Shown here: piece by piece, positions 10,829 to 23,122 of the stretch
Layout of the letters: the number at the start of each line of letters is the position of its first letter
Numbering within the stretch: position 1 is the stretch's first letter
Notes under the pieces: generated by a model
The model's database searches: none
What the model saw: only the letters and a program-made list of their open reading frames with translations
What the model was told of the DNA's origin: nothing
Made by a program: the position numbers and the translations under genes
Source of the DNA: Blasia pusilla
Taxonomy: Eukaryota > Marchantiophyta > Marchantiopsida > Blasiales
Assembly: GCA_050084515.1 (NCBI GenBank)
Contig: CM114271.1
Location: 41,540,001-41,604,000 of the forward strand
DNA length: 64,000 bases
Reading direction: 5' to 3'

Positions 10829-13800
10829 TGATAGGGAGTGAAATTCGATGAAAAGGAAATCTTAGAACCACATGATGTTCCTCTACATCCAAATCATAGT
10901 GTAGTGGTGGAGGTTCATTGGATTTGGATTTCCCATGAATTCTAGACTCAAAGCTCACTTTCTTCTTGTTCCTTCTCCCTAAAAACATTTGCAATATTTC
11001 ATCCTTCTTCTTTTCTAGGATGGTGAATCCTGAACTTGCAATTCTCTATTGGAATTCTTATAATAGAGTAATCCCCTTGGACCATTATTTTATCATACCT
11101 TGTTAGGAGAGACATAATTAGAAGACATTCACAATGTGGATTTTTAAAGCATTAAAATATTTAATGAAATTTTTCTTATATTTTATAAACATCTTTGAGT
11201 GTCACCACTTATAGATAAATTTAAGATAATGTGCTCAAAATAATTGGTCTAATAGGGGATATAATGAATCTTTGGTGAAGGCCCTGTAGGGCCTTTGAAA
11301 AGGAGAAATTTTAATTTGAGGAATTTTTCAACATGAAGAATGTTTTAGTGTTTCCTTGTTTTTCATCCCATTCTTCTTCAAATATTTTCAAGGCCATAAT
11401 TGGCCTTGAAAAAGGAAAGGGAGTACAAACCCCCCCCCCCCCAACAATCGGCTAAACTCATCAACAACAAAATAATTTCAACAACACCTAGAGAGCTATG
11501 GCTACCATAATTGGGCCTCTAAGGCCGATGTCTCCCACAACTTGATCCCGCCACAAAATCCCATTAGTTTGGGCTCGTTGCAAAGCTGTGGAGATCCGTT
11601 GCTTACAATAAAGAATCGTAATAGCTAAGGAAAACCCATTTCTTGAATGGAGATGATAAGCACAATCCATAAGGAATGAGTTAAACCTCACCCATAGCCC
11701 CATACATCTCTATGGTTTGGGGGACTAATCAATGTCCATCATGAAGTCGACTATATAGTTGGGTCTTCTTTGCTGCCGCTACTCCTTGTAGACTATCCTT
11801 TTGGAAGAGAAGTGTATTTGGAGGAAATCAAGATAAGCCCACATATTGGATCAATATTTCTCCGAAAATAAAAAAATTGGAATGTGCTAGACGGAATTTA
11901 GAAGATAGTGGTGATCTAAACTTACTGATAAGAGACCTTGATGGTAATCATGAAAACAACTTAGACTAGAAAGAAAACAACCTAGAAGATGTAGATATGC
12001 AGAAAAAAATTTCATGATAGAGAAATGGGGTATCACGAAAGTTAGAGGGTGCTAACTTTGATATAATTTCAACATGAAATCCAATAGTGCTAACTTTCAT
12101 ATTGATTTTTTTATATCAATAAACTTTCCAAGCCAATTATTTGCACAAAATTTTCAATACAAAAATAACATCATAAATATATCAAATACATATCATATTC
12201 TATTTGATATCAAAATGATGCAAACCCATGATGGGGCCCTTTTTTCATGTACGCGAACCCCTCTATGATGAATTTAAGGAGAATATGTCTCGTCCTCTAC
12301 TACTCTCCTTGGAAAGGAACGAAAATGATAAAATAATGGATGATTGGATTCGAGAGCAAGAGGATGAGAAAAAAATGGAGAACTATGGATGAAGTGTATG
12401 ATGCTACCATATCAATGAGGTATGATCTTGATATTGTTGCAATATTAGGAGTTCAAAATTATTCCACTAAGCCAACTCCATCACCATTAGAGTGGCATTT
12501 GTACCTTTTGTGGAATTATTTAAGAGGATTTTTTAGAATATTTTGTGAAAAAAAAAAATGTGGCCTAATTTTTTCAATCGAGAATATAAATTGAAGAAAG
12601 TGTGGATTCCATCAAAGCCATGCTATTTTTTCAAAAAATCATTATCCAAATTGCTAAAAACTTGAATACATATTTTTATTTTAAGAAATTCAATTCCAAT
12701 AGTCACGCAATATCTAGACCTATAGATCTTGAGGAAAATCTAAGATGGGTTAAGATGTCTTGCTTGTCTCCCTAAATTTCTTATCAATCATCTCCATCTT
12801 CCTCAAATTCTTCTCATGCACGAAAATATGGGGCAAGATCCTAAGGTGAGTTGGGGAAAGTCAAGATGGGTAGAATCTATCGTAAGACTTACCCAAGTTA
12901 TCTTTAGGATTAGTCAGCCAAACATGGGATTACAAAAAGCAACCTACGTTTGGGTTGAGGACCAAAATGAACATGGTTGCATGCGAGGTTGCATGGAAAC
13001 AAACTTCTCTATCCTACGGATGGATACACCCAACGGGTCCTCTTCATGAGTTTTTTTGGTATCCCAATGCTCCACGTGGGCTCGAGAGGGAAGAACGCAT
13101 GTAGGATAAGATTAAGGGAGGCGTATAGGTATCAAATGGATGTGCTGGCTATAAGCCATCGTGTGCCCTATCCTAAGCCGGCATTTTCTGCAGAGCCTAC
13201 TACCTGCACAGGCTAGTGGCGGGCTTGATGCAAGCCTCTATGAGTGAAGCGCGGGCTTAGTGTGGGCTAAGAAATGGATGGCAAGAACAAGCAACAGGTT
13301 GCTAGACTAGGTGCATGCTTGCCAAACTTAGGTCTTTGTGGCATGCGCAGCAGGCCCGAGTTCGGGCCATAAATATATGGGCTTGCACGAGCATGTCCGT
13401 CCTAGGGAGAAACATAAGTCCGCGGACATGGACTTTTTCCATGTGCAACCTTGAAAATGAAGGGCCTGAGATAGATGCTTGGGAAAATATGGGGTACCTT
13501 GGAAAACCCTTGGGGAATACCTATATCTCTTGATTCTCTTCTTACTAGCCGAAGTCTTGAAATCAAGAGCTAGCCACATTTTGTGTTTGGCCATGATTAT
13601 GGTTGTGAGTTAAGATCTCATTCAAGACGTACCTTGAGGTATTAGCTATTGTGATCCGGCTAAGGGGAGAGAAACGTGGAGATTGGCCATGGGTTAATCC
13701 TTAAAGTATTCCTAGGAAGACAACATGTACCTCCAGAGACTGAATTGTAATTATCTCTTGACATCTTCTTATCTCTTGACTTAACTTACAAAATGGGCGA

Positions 13801-14244
13801 CTAGTTGGGGCTTCCAAGAGCCAAACCAAGTATTGAATTTGGAAGTCTCAAGGTTAGGAACTCTTCATAATGCAAGTAGGGAAGAGTGGAGGTCAAACTC
13901 TCTCATGATATCCCCCTTCCCTCCTTGAAGGAATCTCTTGTCGTATGAAGGAGATAGATGGGGAGGGGTATGTAGCATCCTCCTAAGGAGATTTGGTGAA
14001 ACCCAATCATGCATTTTGGCCAAATTTTCGAGAGTGAGGATCACTGTAGGATGTTATGATTACTCTTATACTCTTTGTCACTTATATTGGATTTTTCAAG
14101 CCACAGACTCGTTGAGAATTTACATCAAATATTTCTTAGTATTATCATGCTATATTCATAATTCCTCCTATTTTCCCTCTAGATACCCTACATCTTTCTC
14201 ATTGTTCGAGGATTTTTGGGATTTTTTTCTTAACCATTCCAAAT
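10829..14244. other. No gene recognised; scattered repeats
   Basis: It contains a run of 13 C at 11430-11442, an AT-rich zone at 12060-12700 and a dispersed-repeat fragment at 13399-13455 related to 9834-9863. Short open frames (for example 12340-12594) show no known domain. Confidence 0.5.
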
Positions 14245-14775
14245 TGGAGAGACGTGTCACGTCTTTTAGGATAGATCGATGAGATCTAGTAGAGCGCCTT
14301 TGTGAGTAGTGAAGAACACGCTCAATAGGTCGAGGATGACCTGTTGAGGCCCCGCGAAACTTGAGAGCAGGTTTCCCCTTCGTTTCGGCTCATTTGGAGC
14401 CATATTGAGAAACTTACTATTTTAGGTAAGTACCATTTTGAGTCTATGATTGAGTTTTTATTTTTGGTAAGTGGCCCTTGACCTCCTACATCAGGTCAAG
14501 AGCCAAGGAGGTGACTTGGGAGCATAGGTTACCATGGAGAGAGCTAAGGAGAGGGGAAGGTATACCTCAAGGAGAGAGAGAGCTTGAGAGCTCATTCTCT
14601 CTTTGTTGAACCTTTTGGCATGAGGTGGCGGAGCTATGGTCTTGCTTGCCTTGTGTGTGTAACCCAAGCCTCTCATTAGGAGAGTGGGTTTGGTTTGACA
14701 TTAAGAGAGACATGTGAGAGTGCATACATGTGAGAACTATGGTGTTGTGAGAGAGATTGGATCTTATTTTACAAA
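14245..14775 (+). repeat. 5' LTR, partial, copy B
   Basis: From TGTCACGTC at 14255 to about 14770 it matches the middle block of the 3' LTRs at 4559 and 23251. Only the first bases of the leading A block (ttggaga, 14244-14250) remain, and the trailing A' block is absent, being replaced by unrelated sequence from about 14772. The primer-binding site expected after a full LTR is therefore missing. Confidence 0.8.
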
Positions 14776-16488
14776 GAGAGAATGAGTGAATGAGAAAGCT
14801 TCATGGGGGAGCTCGATGGTTGCTCGATGTTTGGTGCAGGTTGGGGGACAGTGTTCCCCACTTCATGGCTCATGGGAGTGCTCACCGGAGCAACATCCAT
14901 GCGAGTTTTCTGTTTTGCTTTGCTGATTTTTTGTCGGAGAATGGCACGCGGAAGCGCTGCCCAATTTTTATAGCAATTGATTATGGGGGCGGATTGCTCC
15001 ATGCTGATGCTCTCAAGAGCACCATATAGCTGGCTGATTTTTTTCTCACATGTTTTACATTTTCGTTGGGAGAAATCAGCGCGGAAGTACTGCCAAATTT
15101 TGGGTAGGAGAAAGAGACATTGGGCTTTATGACAATCCCTGTCACTTTTTACTGGAATTTTTGATTCAAAATATTTTTTAATTTTATTGTAGACCCTAAA
15201 GTTTTGCACGCAATAAAATAAACGGTGCGCAATTTGGAGTGGCGAGCAAAAAGTTATGGTCAATCTTGCAAAACTGCCATTGCTAGGCAATTTTGAGGGT
15301 TAAATTGTTCTAACCCTAAACCAGCCACCGCGCCGGCGGAGGCCGTCGCCGTCATAGTCATCCTCAACGGTCAACAATCACCATCAAGGGTCAACCGTCA
15401 CTATCCATCGTCGGCCGTTGCCGTCGCCTAGCACTGCTCGGAGCCGCGTTGAACCGTGATCCACCCTTTGATTGTTATTGCCGCCATTACGGAGTGGAGG
15501 GTCTTCCACGACCACCGTTGATTCTCTGACTTGTGCCGCCACCACGTACTTTGGTTTGGCCACCACCATCATCGTAGATCCATCATCAACCAGTGATGGC
15601 AGGTGACCTTGGGTTATGGTGTTTGAGTTTTCATTTCATGTTGCTATGTTGTGATTGGTAGCCGCTCGACGACGATCGAGTAGCTTGCGTCACGCCTGTA
15701 GCCGCAACGCGTTGTCGATTGCGGTGCCGTGCCACTCATGGCCGCACCGCACCATCTCGATCATGGAGCCGCTCTTCACTAAGGAGCAGAGCGTGTGAAT
15801 TGCTGATTGAGGAGGGTATGCCGCCGAGTGCCGCACCCCATTCTCGAGCGTCGTGCCATTTGTAGTTGTTACGTGTCGCCACTGTCGCATCGGAACTGTT
15901 GGACATGCACCGCACATCGAGGAGGTTTGAGCAGCATCAGTACAAGAGGAGTACAACTTGCTGATTGGAGGAGTTGTCTCCACGACCGAGTTGGGGTTGA
16001 GATTTGCAGTTGCCGAGGAGCGACATCGACATTATTGTCAATTATCCATTCTAGTCTCTTACCCTGCACGTGTGAAGGATTTTTGGGTATTGGGAAGTTA
16101 TTTGGGATTTTGGGTTTCGTGTTGATGCTAGGAGCATTGATGATGTATGGGCTTAGGGAACATAGACCTGTGTGGGATGTCGAGTTGAGGATGGTTTGTC
16201 GATGAGACGATAGATCAATTGATTTGCCGCACCACGTTGCTTGTTGCCGCACAACACACGTCTCAGTAAGAGAGTGTAGATTGAGTGTCGCATTTTTTGT
16301 TTGAGTGATTGAGGGATTACTCACGAGATTGAGAGTGATCGTGTGTGAGGGGCACGAGGGCCATCACGGTGTCCTTTTAGGATTTTGAGAGGCGAGGTAG
16401 TGGACCTAAGAGTAGCTCTGGAGGGTTTACCCGGAGTGGTGCAAGGTTTTGAGGGTCTCCACGTAAGAGACCACCTCGATCTCCTTGT
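14776..16488 (+). other. Leader region of copy B
   Basis: This 1.7-kb stretch between the LTR and gag has no conserved reading frame on the plus strand. A similar ~40-bp segment (cgcggaagcgctgccc / cgcggaagtactgcca) occurs near 14948 and 15076. From 15310 to 15970 it is GC-rich with many cgccg words. A 173-residue open frame on the minus strand (14769-15290) has no recognisable domain. Confidence 0.5.
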
Positions 16489-17640
16489 GTGTCATCTTCA
16501 GACAAGGGAGAGTGCATAGAGGAGTGTGTTAGTGATCCACCGTACACATTCAGTGGTCCTACCAGTTGGGCGTACGAGATGGACGACTGGGATAGAGGAC
16601 CGCGTAGGTTTTTGGGTGCTGTAGGCACCATAGAGCTACACGACTTCAGTGCGGAGTTTAGGAGTTGGTGTGACTCCCAGCGGGCTACGAACTCTAGAGA
16701 GTTCAACCCGTTTATAGCATAGAACGGTACGTTCCAAGCATTTAGAGGGGGCGCCCATGGACGATTACCATGAGTTCTCCCACATATATGCCCAAGAGAT
16801 TAAGGCATTGCGACTCTACTATGACCCACATTATATGTCATGGACGGAGCCGTTCCCAGATGAGGAGGAGGAATCAAGAGAGGCTACTTTCTCTTCCACT
16901 AGTGATGTTTTAGGAGGGGTCACTCGCACTGGAGCAGTTGCACCGTCTAGTCGGGTTCGTCCCAGGTTCAACCCCGTGGTTGAGTTCTTTGCTGAGTTGA
17001 GGGCAAACTACCAAGGGGTACAGACTGAGAAGTTGTGGAGCATCCACGACTTCCAGAGGCTCCCGGATGAGAGCTTGGGTGAGGCTTACACTCGCTTGCA
17101 CCAGTTGATCAACGTCACTCAGGGGATGACAGAGACTCGGGCTATCTAGTCATGGTACGCGATGTTGGACCGGACCCTTCGCACATGGGTGCGGGAGGGA
17201 TGCTTCTTATTGACACCTCCCCTACCTTGAGAGATGTTTTTAGGACTGCCGAGAACATTGAGCGCAACATGGCGGAGGAGAGCGTAGCCACCATGGGTTC
17301 TGGGCGAGAGCAGTCACGATCGTCTGCACCATCTATGCAGCAACGTGGACTTTGAGATAGGTTGAGTGTGGCACCACGAGCTTAGGGAGGATATCCGGAG
17401 GCCCTGCCACAAAGACCTACGCCTTCATATGCGGATCAATAGCAGCCGCCTACGATTACTTGTTGGTGATGTGGTGGAGCCCATCATCAGCGTGATTGCA
17501 CTCGTCAGGGTAATGGACCTGTGCCTGAGCATGCAAGAGGAGATGGTGTTGCACCAAGAGGTTATCAGTGTGACTATTCTCAAAGATATGGTCATACATG
17601 CACCTGATGTTTCAATTTACATCCTGAGCTACGTCCCGAC
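16489..17640 (+). pseudogene. Gag polyprotein with two zinc knuckles, broken (copy B)
   Basis: The N-terminal part (16489-16722) is acidic. The frame then shifts to 16757-17149, containing APMDDYHEFSHIYAQEIKAL, LYYDPHYMSWTEP and FAELRANYQGVQ, the typical retrotransposon gag core. It goes on in another frame with YAMLDRTLRTWVREG. At 17461-17499 there is a CCHC-like knuckle with spacing C-x2-C-x3-H-x4-C (CGGAHHQRDC), and at about 17569-17630 a second knuckle-like segment, RYGHTCT...CFNLHPELRP. At least four stops or shifts break it. The protein would package the element RNA. Confidence 0.75.
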
Positions 17641-18600
17641 CGAGGGCCAGAGAGGGCACCAAAGCGAGTAGCCGTCCGGGTGGGCCTAGAGATTGTGCAC
17701 CAAGTGGTCCCGTTTGGGGATGAGGAGATGGAGTTTCCTGACAGGGTGGTGGAGCTGCCCGTGGAGGAGGTAGAGTCCTACCACCTAGACGCATCGAGGG
17801 ATACGCCGGGCGTGAGGCTGGGATGGCTTCTCAGATACAGCAGCTACCGGAGCAGATTGCCGCTATGGCATTGAGGTTACTCGATACAAGATCCGTGGCA
17901 TCGACATCATATGGAGCAGCCAAAGATATGGAGGATCTTGGTTGGATGTGCGGGGTTGCCCAAATGGAGGCAGCTGCAGTTGTGATGCGTGGAGCAGCTG
18001 TAGAGTTGGATCCCTAGCGAGGGAAGGCCAAGAAATAAACTAGGCTTCCTGAGTCTTTCATGTTGTCTGAGATGATGAGGACCCCATTGATGGGTCCTGA
18101 TCAGAGTTCCTAGAGAGTTGGTGATGTTGTTGGTGTGCAGGCACGGAGGACGATGGGAGAAGCGAGTGCGACAACTCCTGATGATGCTCAGGAGGGGCAT
18201 ATGTCGAGCATATTTTGGGGGTGGCCACTATTGTGTATCGTGCTCCTTTATTTTCTGCTTCCGATGTTATGACGTTGGGAGGTACGCTCACCGAGTTTTT
18301 TCTGCTGGCCGCTACGCTATGTGAGCGTGGAGTTGGAGTTCCTCCATCACGTTCAGAGGTGATTGAAGAGGAGGTGATGGACTTGCCCTTGGAGCAAATG
18401 CTCGAGCCATCCACGTCAGATTCATGGCAGGTTGCGGCTGCTAGGATGGCGAGAGATGCCCGCTAGACCCGTGATAGAGCGTGCCATGGGTTCTCCTGGT
18501 GTTGTGTTGCTGGATAACCGAGGAGAGGTCTTCTAGTTGGTGAGTCCCAGAAGTATAGCTTTTAGTCCGAAGCACGTCTTGTTGGATTCATGAGCGCAAC
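17641..18600 (+). other. Linker between gag and methyltransferase; protease expected but not found
   Basis: Open pieces at 17680-17874, 17823-18017 and 18215-18466 are in different frames. The last contains YRAPLFSASDVMTLGGTLTE and an acidic tail. I see no clear Asp-Thr/Ser-Gly protease motif. In copy A the equivalent of 17996-18711 is deleted. Confidence 0.45.
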
Positions 18601-18619
18601 CCCTGATGTTGGGGAAAGC

Positions 18620-19580
18620 GTCATTTAGAGTATTGGTCTTGACAAGAGCCGATGTGGAGGGATCAACACTAGGTTAGCTGCTATTTTGCACATTGGAGTG
18701 TGCGTGCAGCAATACCTGTATGTGGAGATTGATGATGTTGTGAGGCACGCTTCACTTAACCATGTGGTGTTGTAACTCCTCTATTTCCCCGACTTGTTGT
18801 CTGCGTCCGCCATTCAGGCTTACCAGAGTTCCCTACCGAGGGACATTTCATTGTTGGGGGCGTAGGACTTGGAGCGGGTAGGGACCATAGACTTGGTCAT
18901 TGCTGGTTGGCCGTGTCAAGGAAAATCGAGTGCTAGACAAGGTAGCAGGTTAGCTAACACTCGGTCTAGGTTGTTTTGGGAGATGATGCGGATCTTGCGA
19001 CATTTACAAGAGCATTAGCCTCGTTCTCCAACATACATTTTGGAGAATGTGCCAATTTTGGGCAATTCGAAGTCCCGCGTGGTGATGAGTGCACATCAAG
19101 TGCGCGCATGGATTGGCTTGGCAATGTTGTTAGATGCGGTGGTGTGGGTTCACGAGCACATTGCCGGCGTCTTTGGTGAACCAACTTGGTACCACACGAG
19201 GTGTTACAGAGGGCATATGCAAGAGTGGAGCGCCCCTCCGATTTGTTGATGGATTCTATATTGGATCCATGCCGTTGATCACAGGAAGTGAGGCTAGATG
19301 ATGGACCTCCGTTGATTGTGGTCTACAGGATTGGCAGGCCATGGGCAACCTTTCCCACATTGGTGAGTTTTCTCGCTTCCTATGCATTCAAGGAGGCCGG
19401 ACCTGGCTTGGTTTGGGATGACCAAGTACAAAAGTTGGTGGAGCCCAACGCCGATGAGCGAGATCGAGCGATGGGATTCCCCACAGGAGTGATAACAGGA
19501 GTGTCACTATCAGAGGCATCACGACGTCATGTCTTGGGTCAGGCGATGGACCTGAACTGCTTGACATGGATTTTGAGCTT
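18620..19580 (+). pseudogene. Retrotransposon-borne cytosine-C5 DNA methyltransferase domain, broken (copy B)
   Basis: The domain is more complete than in copy A. A glycine-rich segment GGINTRLAAIL then QQYLYVEIDD at about 18655-18745 stands where motif I/II (SAM binding) is expected. Motif IV reads LVIAGWPCQGKSS near 18895-18930, with the catalytic Cys. Motif VI reads YILENVPILGN near 19031-19064. The C-terminal block is long and open (19288-19740): FPTLVSFLASYAFKEAGPGL, LVEPNADERDRAMGFPTG, then RRHVLGQAMDLNCLTWI. Frameshifts near 18640 and 19200-19290 and stops near 18865 and 19015 inactivate it. A complete enzyme of this family would transfer a methyl group to C5 of cytosine. It lies just before the reverse transcriptase, so it was probably part of the same polyprotein. 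Confidence 0.85.
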
Positions 19581-19890
19581 AGGAGTAGCTGACCGGCGTT
19601 GTTTGAGGATACGACAGATCACAGTTGTTGCGTTGGTGAGCCCCATGCCTACCGAGGCGGTTGAGGCAGTGGCTAGGAGCGAGACCCAAGGAGATCGACA
19701 CACCAGGGATGATTGGGAGAGACACCCTTGGACTTCTTAAGATGTTTGGCAGGTACGCCAGGAGATGATAGCCATAGCATCGAGTGTGGTTCCGGGTACT
19801 GCACGTGGAGATGAGAGTTCTATTGTCTGAGACGGGGTTGCACCATATCAACCACCGACACCCGCGCCGGAGAGTCCTACCGTAGTCACG

Positions 19891-21350
19891 ATGGAGACTT
19901 GGGAGCTAGATATGGGCCCTAATTTGACAAGAGGAGAGCGGCGCCGGATACACCGGTTCCTTAGGAGTTATAGGAGCTATTTTGAATTTAGTATGCATGA
20001 TTTGGGTACGCTAAAGAGTCCAAGGATCCGCATTGAGTTGGCGAGTGACACGCCGATCTTCCGAAGACCCTACAGGTATAGTGACATGGAGAGGGCTCTG
20101 ATTCAGAGTAGAATCCAGGACTTGGTTGAAGCTTGACAAGTGGAGATGTCGCATGGAGAGTATGCATCTGCCATTATCATGCCCGCCAAGAAGGATGTGC
20201 ATGTCAACTCGACGGATAGGCGGATGTGTGGAGGTTACCGACCTATCAATCGACAGACGAAGTCCAATAGGTATACCATGCCCACCGTTGAGGAGATCTT
20301 TGATGCGATTGGGCATGCAAAGGTCTTCTCTTCATTGGATTTGCAAGTCGGATATCATCAGTTGCCTATCAAATTGGAGGAGAGGCAGAAGACGAAATTT
20401 TGGGGCATCGATCCTCACGGGAAGGATTGTTTGTATCAGTGGCGATTCTTACCATTCAGGTTAAAGAGCGCCCTGGATGAGTTTCAAAGGGTCATAGATA
20501 GGATCTTGGCAGGTCTCGATTTTGCAAGATGTTATATTGATGACATCGTAGTCTTTAGCAGCACGGTTGAGGAGCATGAGCGACATCTAGAGGAGGTGTT
20601 TCGACGATTGCAATTACATGGGGTGAAGCTACATCCAGGCAAGTGCAAGTTCTTCTACGATCAGATTGAGTACTTGGGTCATACGATATACCTTGGGGGG
20701 CTTGGTGTGCAACAAACGAAGGTAGAGGCTATTTCACGCATTCCACGCCGTACAGATGTGAGTCGAGTTTGTGAATTCATGGGATTGGCAAACTTCTATC
20801 GACGGTACGTCAAGGGTTTCAGTTTGATTGCGAAGCCGCTAACCTTGATGACCAAGGTGGATCAGGAGTGGCACTGGCGGGATGAGCAAGAGAGAGCGTT
20901 TCAAATGCTCAAGGACAGATTGACCTCCGTGCCCATATTGGAGAGCGATCAAGGGGCGTCCTTTACAGTTGCATAGCGATTGGAGCATGTTGGGGCTTGG
21001 AGCCATGCTCGCCTAGCATGATGATGATGGTAGAGAGTTTGTGGTGGCTTATGCTAGTTGCTCGAACAACGTCGCAGAGGCAAAGTATACCTCGTATGAG
21101 GGTGAGTGTTAGGCTGCACTATGGGCTGTTGCACATTTTAGATGTTATCTATTCAGAAATCCCTTTACCATCATTACTGATCATCAGCCACTTAAGTGGT
21201 TGATGAAGTCCGACAAGTTGACAGGGAAGCTTGCAAGGTGGGCTCTTTTGTTGCAAGAGTATGACTTCCAGATGGTGCATAGACCATGGACACTCAACCA
21301 GGATGCAGATGGTTTGAGCCGTAACCCATGCCTGAGTCAGCGAGATGCGA
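19891..21350 (+). pseudogene. Ty3/gypsy reverse transcriptase and RNase H, broken (copy B)
   Basis: The N-terminal part (19891-20136) ends in a TGA, and the frame resumes at 20140-20976 with 278 open residues. Motifs: KVFSSLDLQVGYHQL, CLYQWRFLPF, CYIDDIVVFS (two catalytic aspartates), LHPGKCKFFYD, EFMGLANFYRRYVKGFS. RNase H follows after a stop and frame change near 20974, with SYEGEC, FTIITDHQPLKWLM and QDADGLSRNP (21300). Sequence between 20976 and 21200 has several stops. The sequence is closely similar to copy A, so both derive from one family. Confidence 0.93.
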
Positions 21351-21354
21351 TTGG

Positions 21355-22453
21355 AGCTCGTTGGCATGGTGAGAGTGATGAGGAGTTGGTGCCAGAATGG
21401 CATGCGTCAGCCTATTTGGGCTTGTTGGCTATGGAGAGCCAGATTTATGAGACTTCGATGGCGAGGTTTGATGGAGAGTCCTTAGATCCAGAGGTCGGTA
21501 AGGAGAGGACAGGTGGCCGAGACATTCACGACGATGGAGTGATCTTGGAGTACCTACGTACTGGCAGCGTCGCGAGCACAATGGATGCTAGAGAGCGGGA
21601 TCAGATCCTATAGTATGCCACACGGTTCTAGTGGGAGGGCACACATGCATTGCGAGTGTGGGAGGATGGTAGAATGCGTGTAGTGCCTCATCCTTCGCAG
21701 AGACCATGTTTGGTGCGTCATGCCCACGAGGAGTTGGATCATTTTGGAGTGAAGCGGGCGTACAGCTTGCTCAAGATTCAATATTGGTGGCAAGGCATGC
21801 AGACTAACGTTGAGCACTTTGTTGCGAGATTCATGGTGTGTGATCGAGTCCGAGCATCGTTCAATGCTCCAACTCCACAGTTGCATCCACTTCCGATCAT
21901 GGATTTAGGTTATAGATGGAGTTTGGATTTTGTAGGACCTTTGCCTTTGACGGAGCGCCATAGTCATTATGTGTTGGTGATGGTCAAGCACTTCTCAAAG
22001 TGGATAGAGTTGGTTGCATTGCCTGACAAAGCGAGTGAGGGAGTAGCGTATGACTTCCTAGATCAAGTTCTGAGTCATTACGGCGCACCAACAGAGGTGT
22101 TGACAGATCAGGGTACAGAGTTCCGCGGGGAATTTCATGTCTTGTATGATCAGGCACTGATCGACCACCGTACTACTTCGCGAGATCATCCTGAAGCGGA
22201 TGGACTAGAGGAGCGGGTTGTGCAGACGGTGAAGAGAGGACTGCGTAACTATGGCTTGAAGAGAGGTCACCTAGGAGATTGGGACCTTCAGTTGCCATGG
22301 TTGGCGATGGGATACAGATTCAGAAAGCACCCATCCTTAGCGCCTTTCTCACCCTACTTGTTGCTTTATGGCCGAGAGCCAGATTTACCTCCGACCATTC
22401 GTCGAGATGTTGGTGAGGTGTTGAACCTTGATGACCCTGATGTATGGATGTGA
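21355..22453 (+). pseudogene. Ty3/gypsy integrase, zinc-binding domain and core (copy B)
   Basis: From 21650 to 22453 there are 267 open residues. HEELDHFGVKRAYSLLKIQY and then CDRVRA give the zinc-binding segment. The core has LDFVGPLPLTERHSHYVLVM (first Asp), APTEVLTDQGTEFRGEFH (second Asp) and HPEADGLEERVVQTVKRGL (Glu region), then APFSPYLLLYGREPDLP. The DDE triad is thus preserved. A TAG at 21611-21613 separates it from the upstream linker, and a TGA ends the frame at 22451-22453, shortly before the C-terminal part. Confidence 0.92.
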
Positions 22454-22467
22454 ACATGTTTTCAGAG

Positions 22468-22969
22468 GGCTAAGTTGTTTCGGAGAGTGATGCCCATGGC
22501 GTTTGAGAAATTGGAGATTGCGCAACATTAGGATACGTTGAGGTATGTGACTATTTGGGGAGGTGGTTATCGACCTACTGTCCGGAGGTTTCATCAAGGA
22601 GACTATGTCTACTTGCAGCATACGGCACCTACGACGTTGGATGTGACTGCATGGTGCACCATCTTGAGAGTGCGTGAGGTTTTGCCATTCGATGTTCTCT
22701 TATTGGAGGGACGCACTGGTATGGTTTGGAAGGACCATGTGCGTAATTGTGCGCCATGTCATCTTCCGAACATTGACAATACAGTTGATCCAAGCTTAGC
22801 AATAGTTCCTACATGCTTGCGGTGTATGTTGTGTGGTTCAGCCCATGGTGCAGCCACTATGCTAGTCTGTGATAGGTGTTCGAGAGGAGGACATATGGCA
22901 TGTTTGACGCTACCTCTCACTAGGGTTCCTCAAGGACGATGGATGTGTCCTTGATGTACATAGAGTAGG
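22468..22969 (+). pseudogene. Integrase C-terminal region with complete-looking PHD finger (copy B)
   Basis: FRRVMPMAFEKLEIAQH is followed by a stop and then an open frame, 22538-22954, with VRRFHQGDYVYLQHTAP and ILRVREVLPFDVLLLEGR, the usual integrase tail. The last 50 residues form the zinc finger: LRCMLCG, LVCDRC, GGHMACLTLPL, RVPQGRWMCP. A TGA (22952-22954) falls inside the last Cys pair; reading over it, the next codon is TGT, completing C4HC3, and TAG ends the frame at 22961-22963. Plant and fungal chromoviruses carry a chromodomain at this place; a PHD finger would be a different chromatin reader. Confidence 0.85.
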
Positions 22970-23122
22970 TAGTTCTACATTCCGACTTGTGTCTGTGATA
23001 TGGATGACAAAAAGGCGACTAACGATGGGGCCACATGAGCACCTGACCTTCTTGCTCTTGGCGTCCGAGAGATGTATGTCATGGTAGGTAGGGATAGATG
23101 GCTATCTGGCTAAGGGGGCGAT

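Noticed and set aside
14769-15290. 173-codon minus-strand frame in the retrotransposon leader
   Set aside because: No recognisable domain; copy A does not cover this region, so there is no comparative support.
17641-18600. Retroviral-type aspartic protease
   Set aside because: Expected here, but no Asp-Thr/Ser-Gly motif in a proper setting was seen in any frame.
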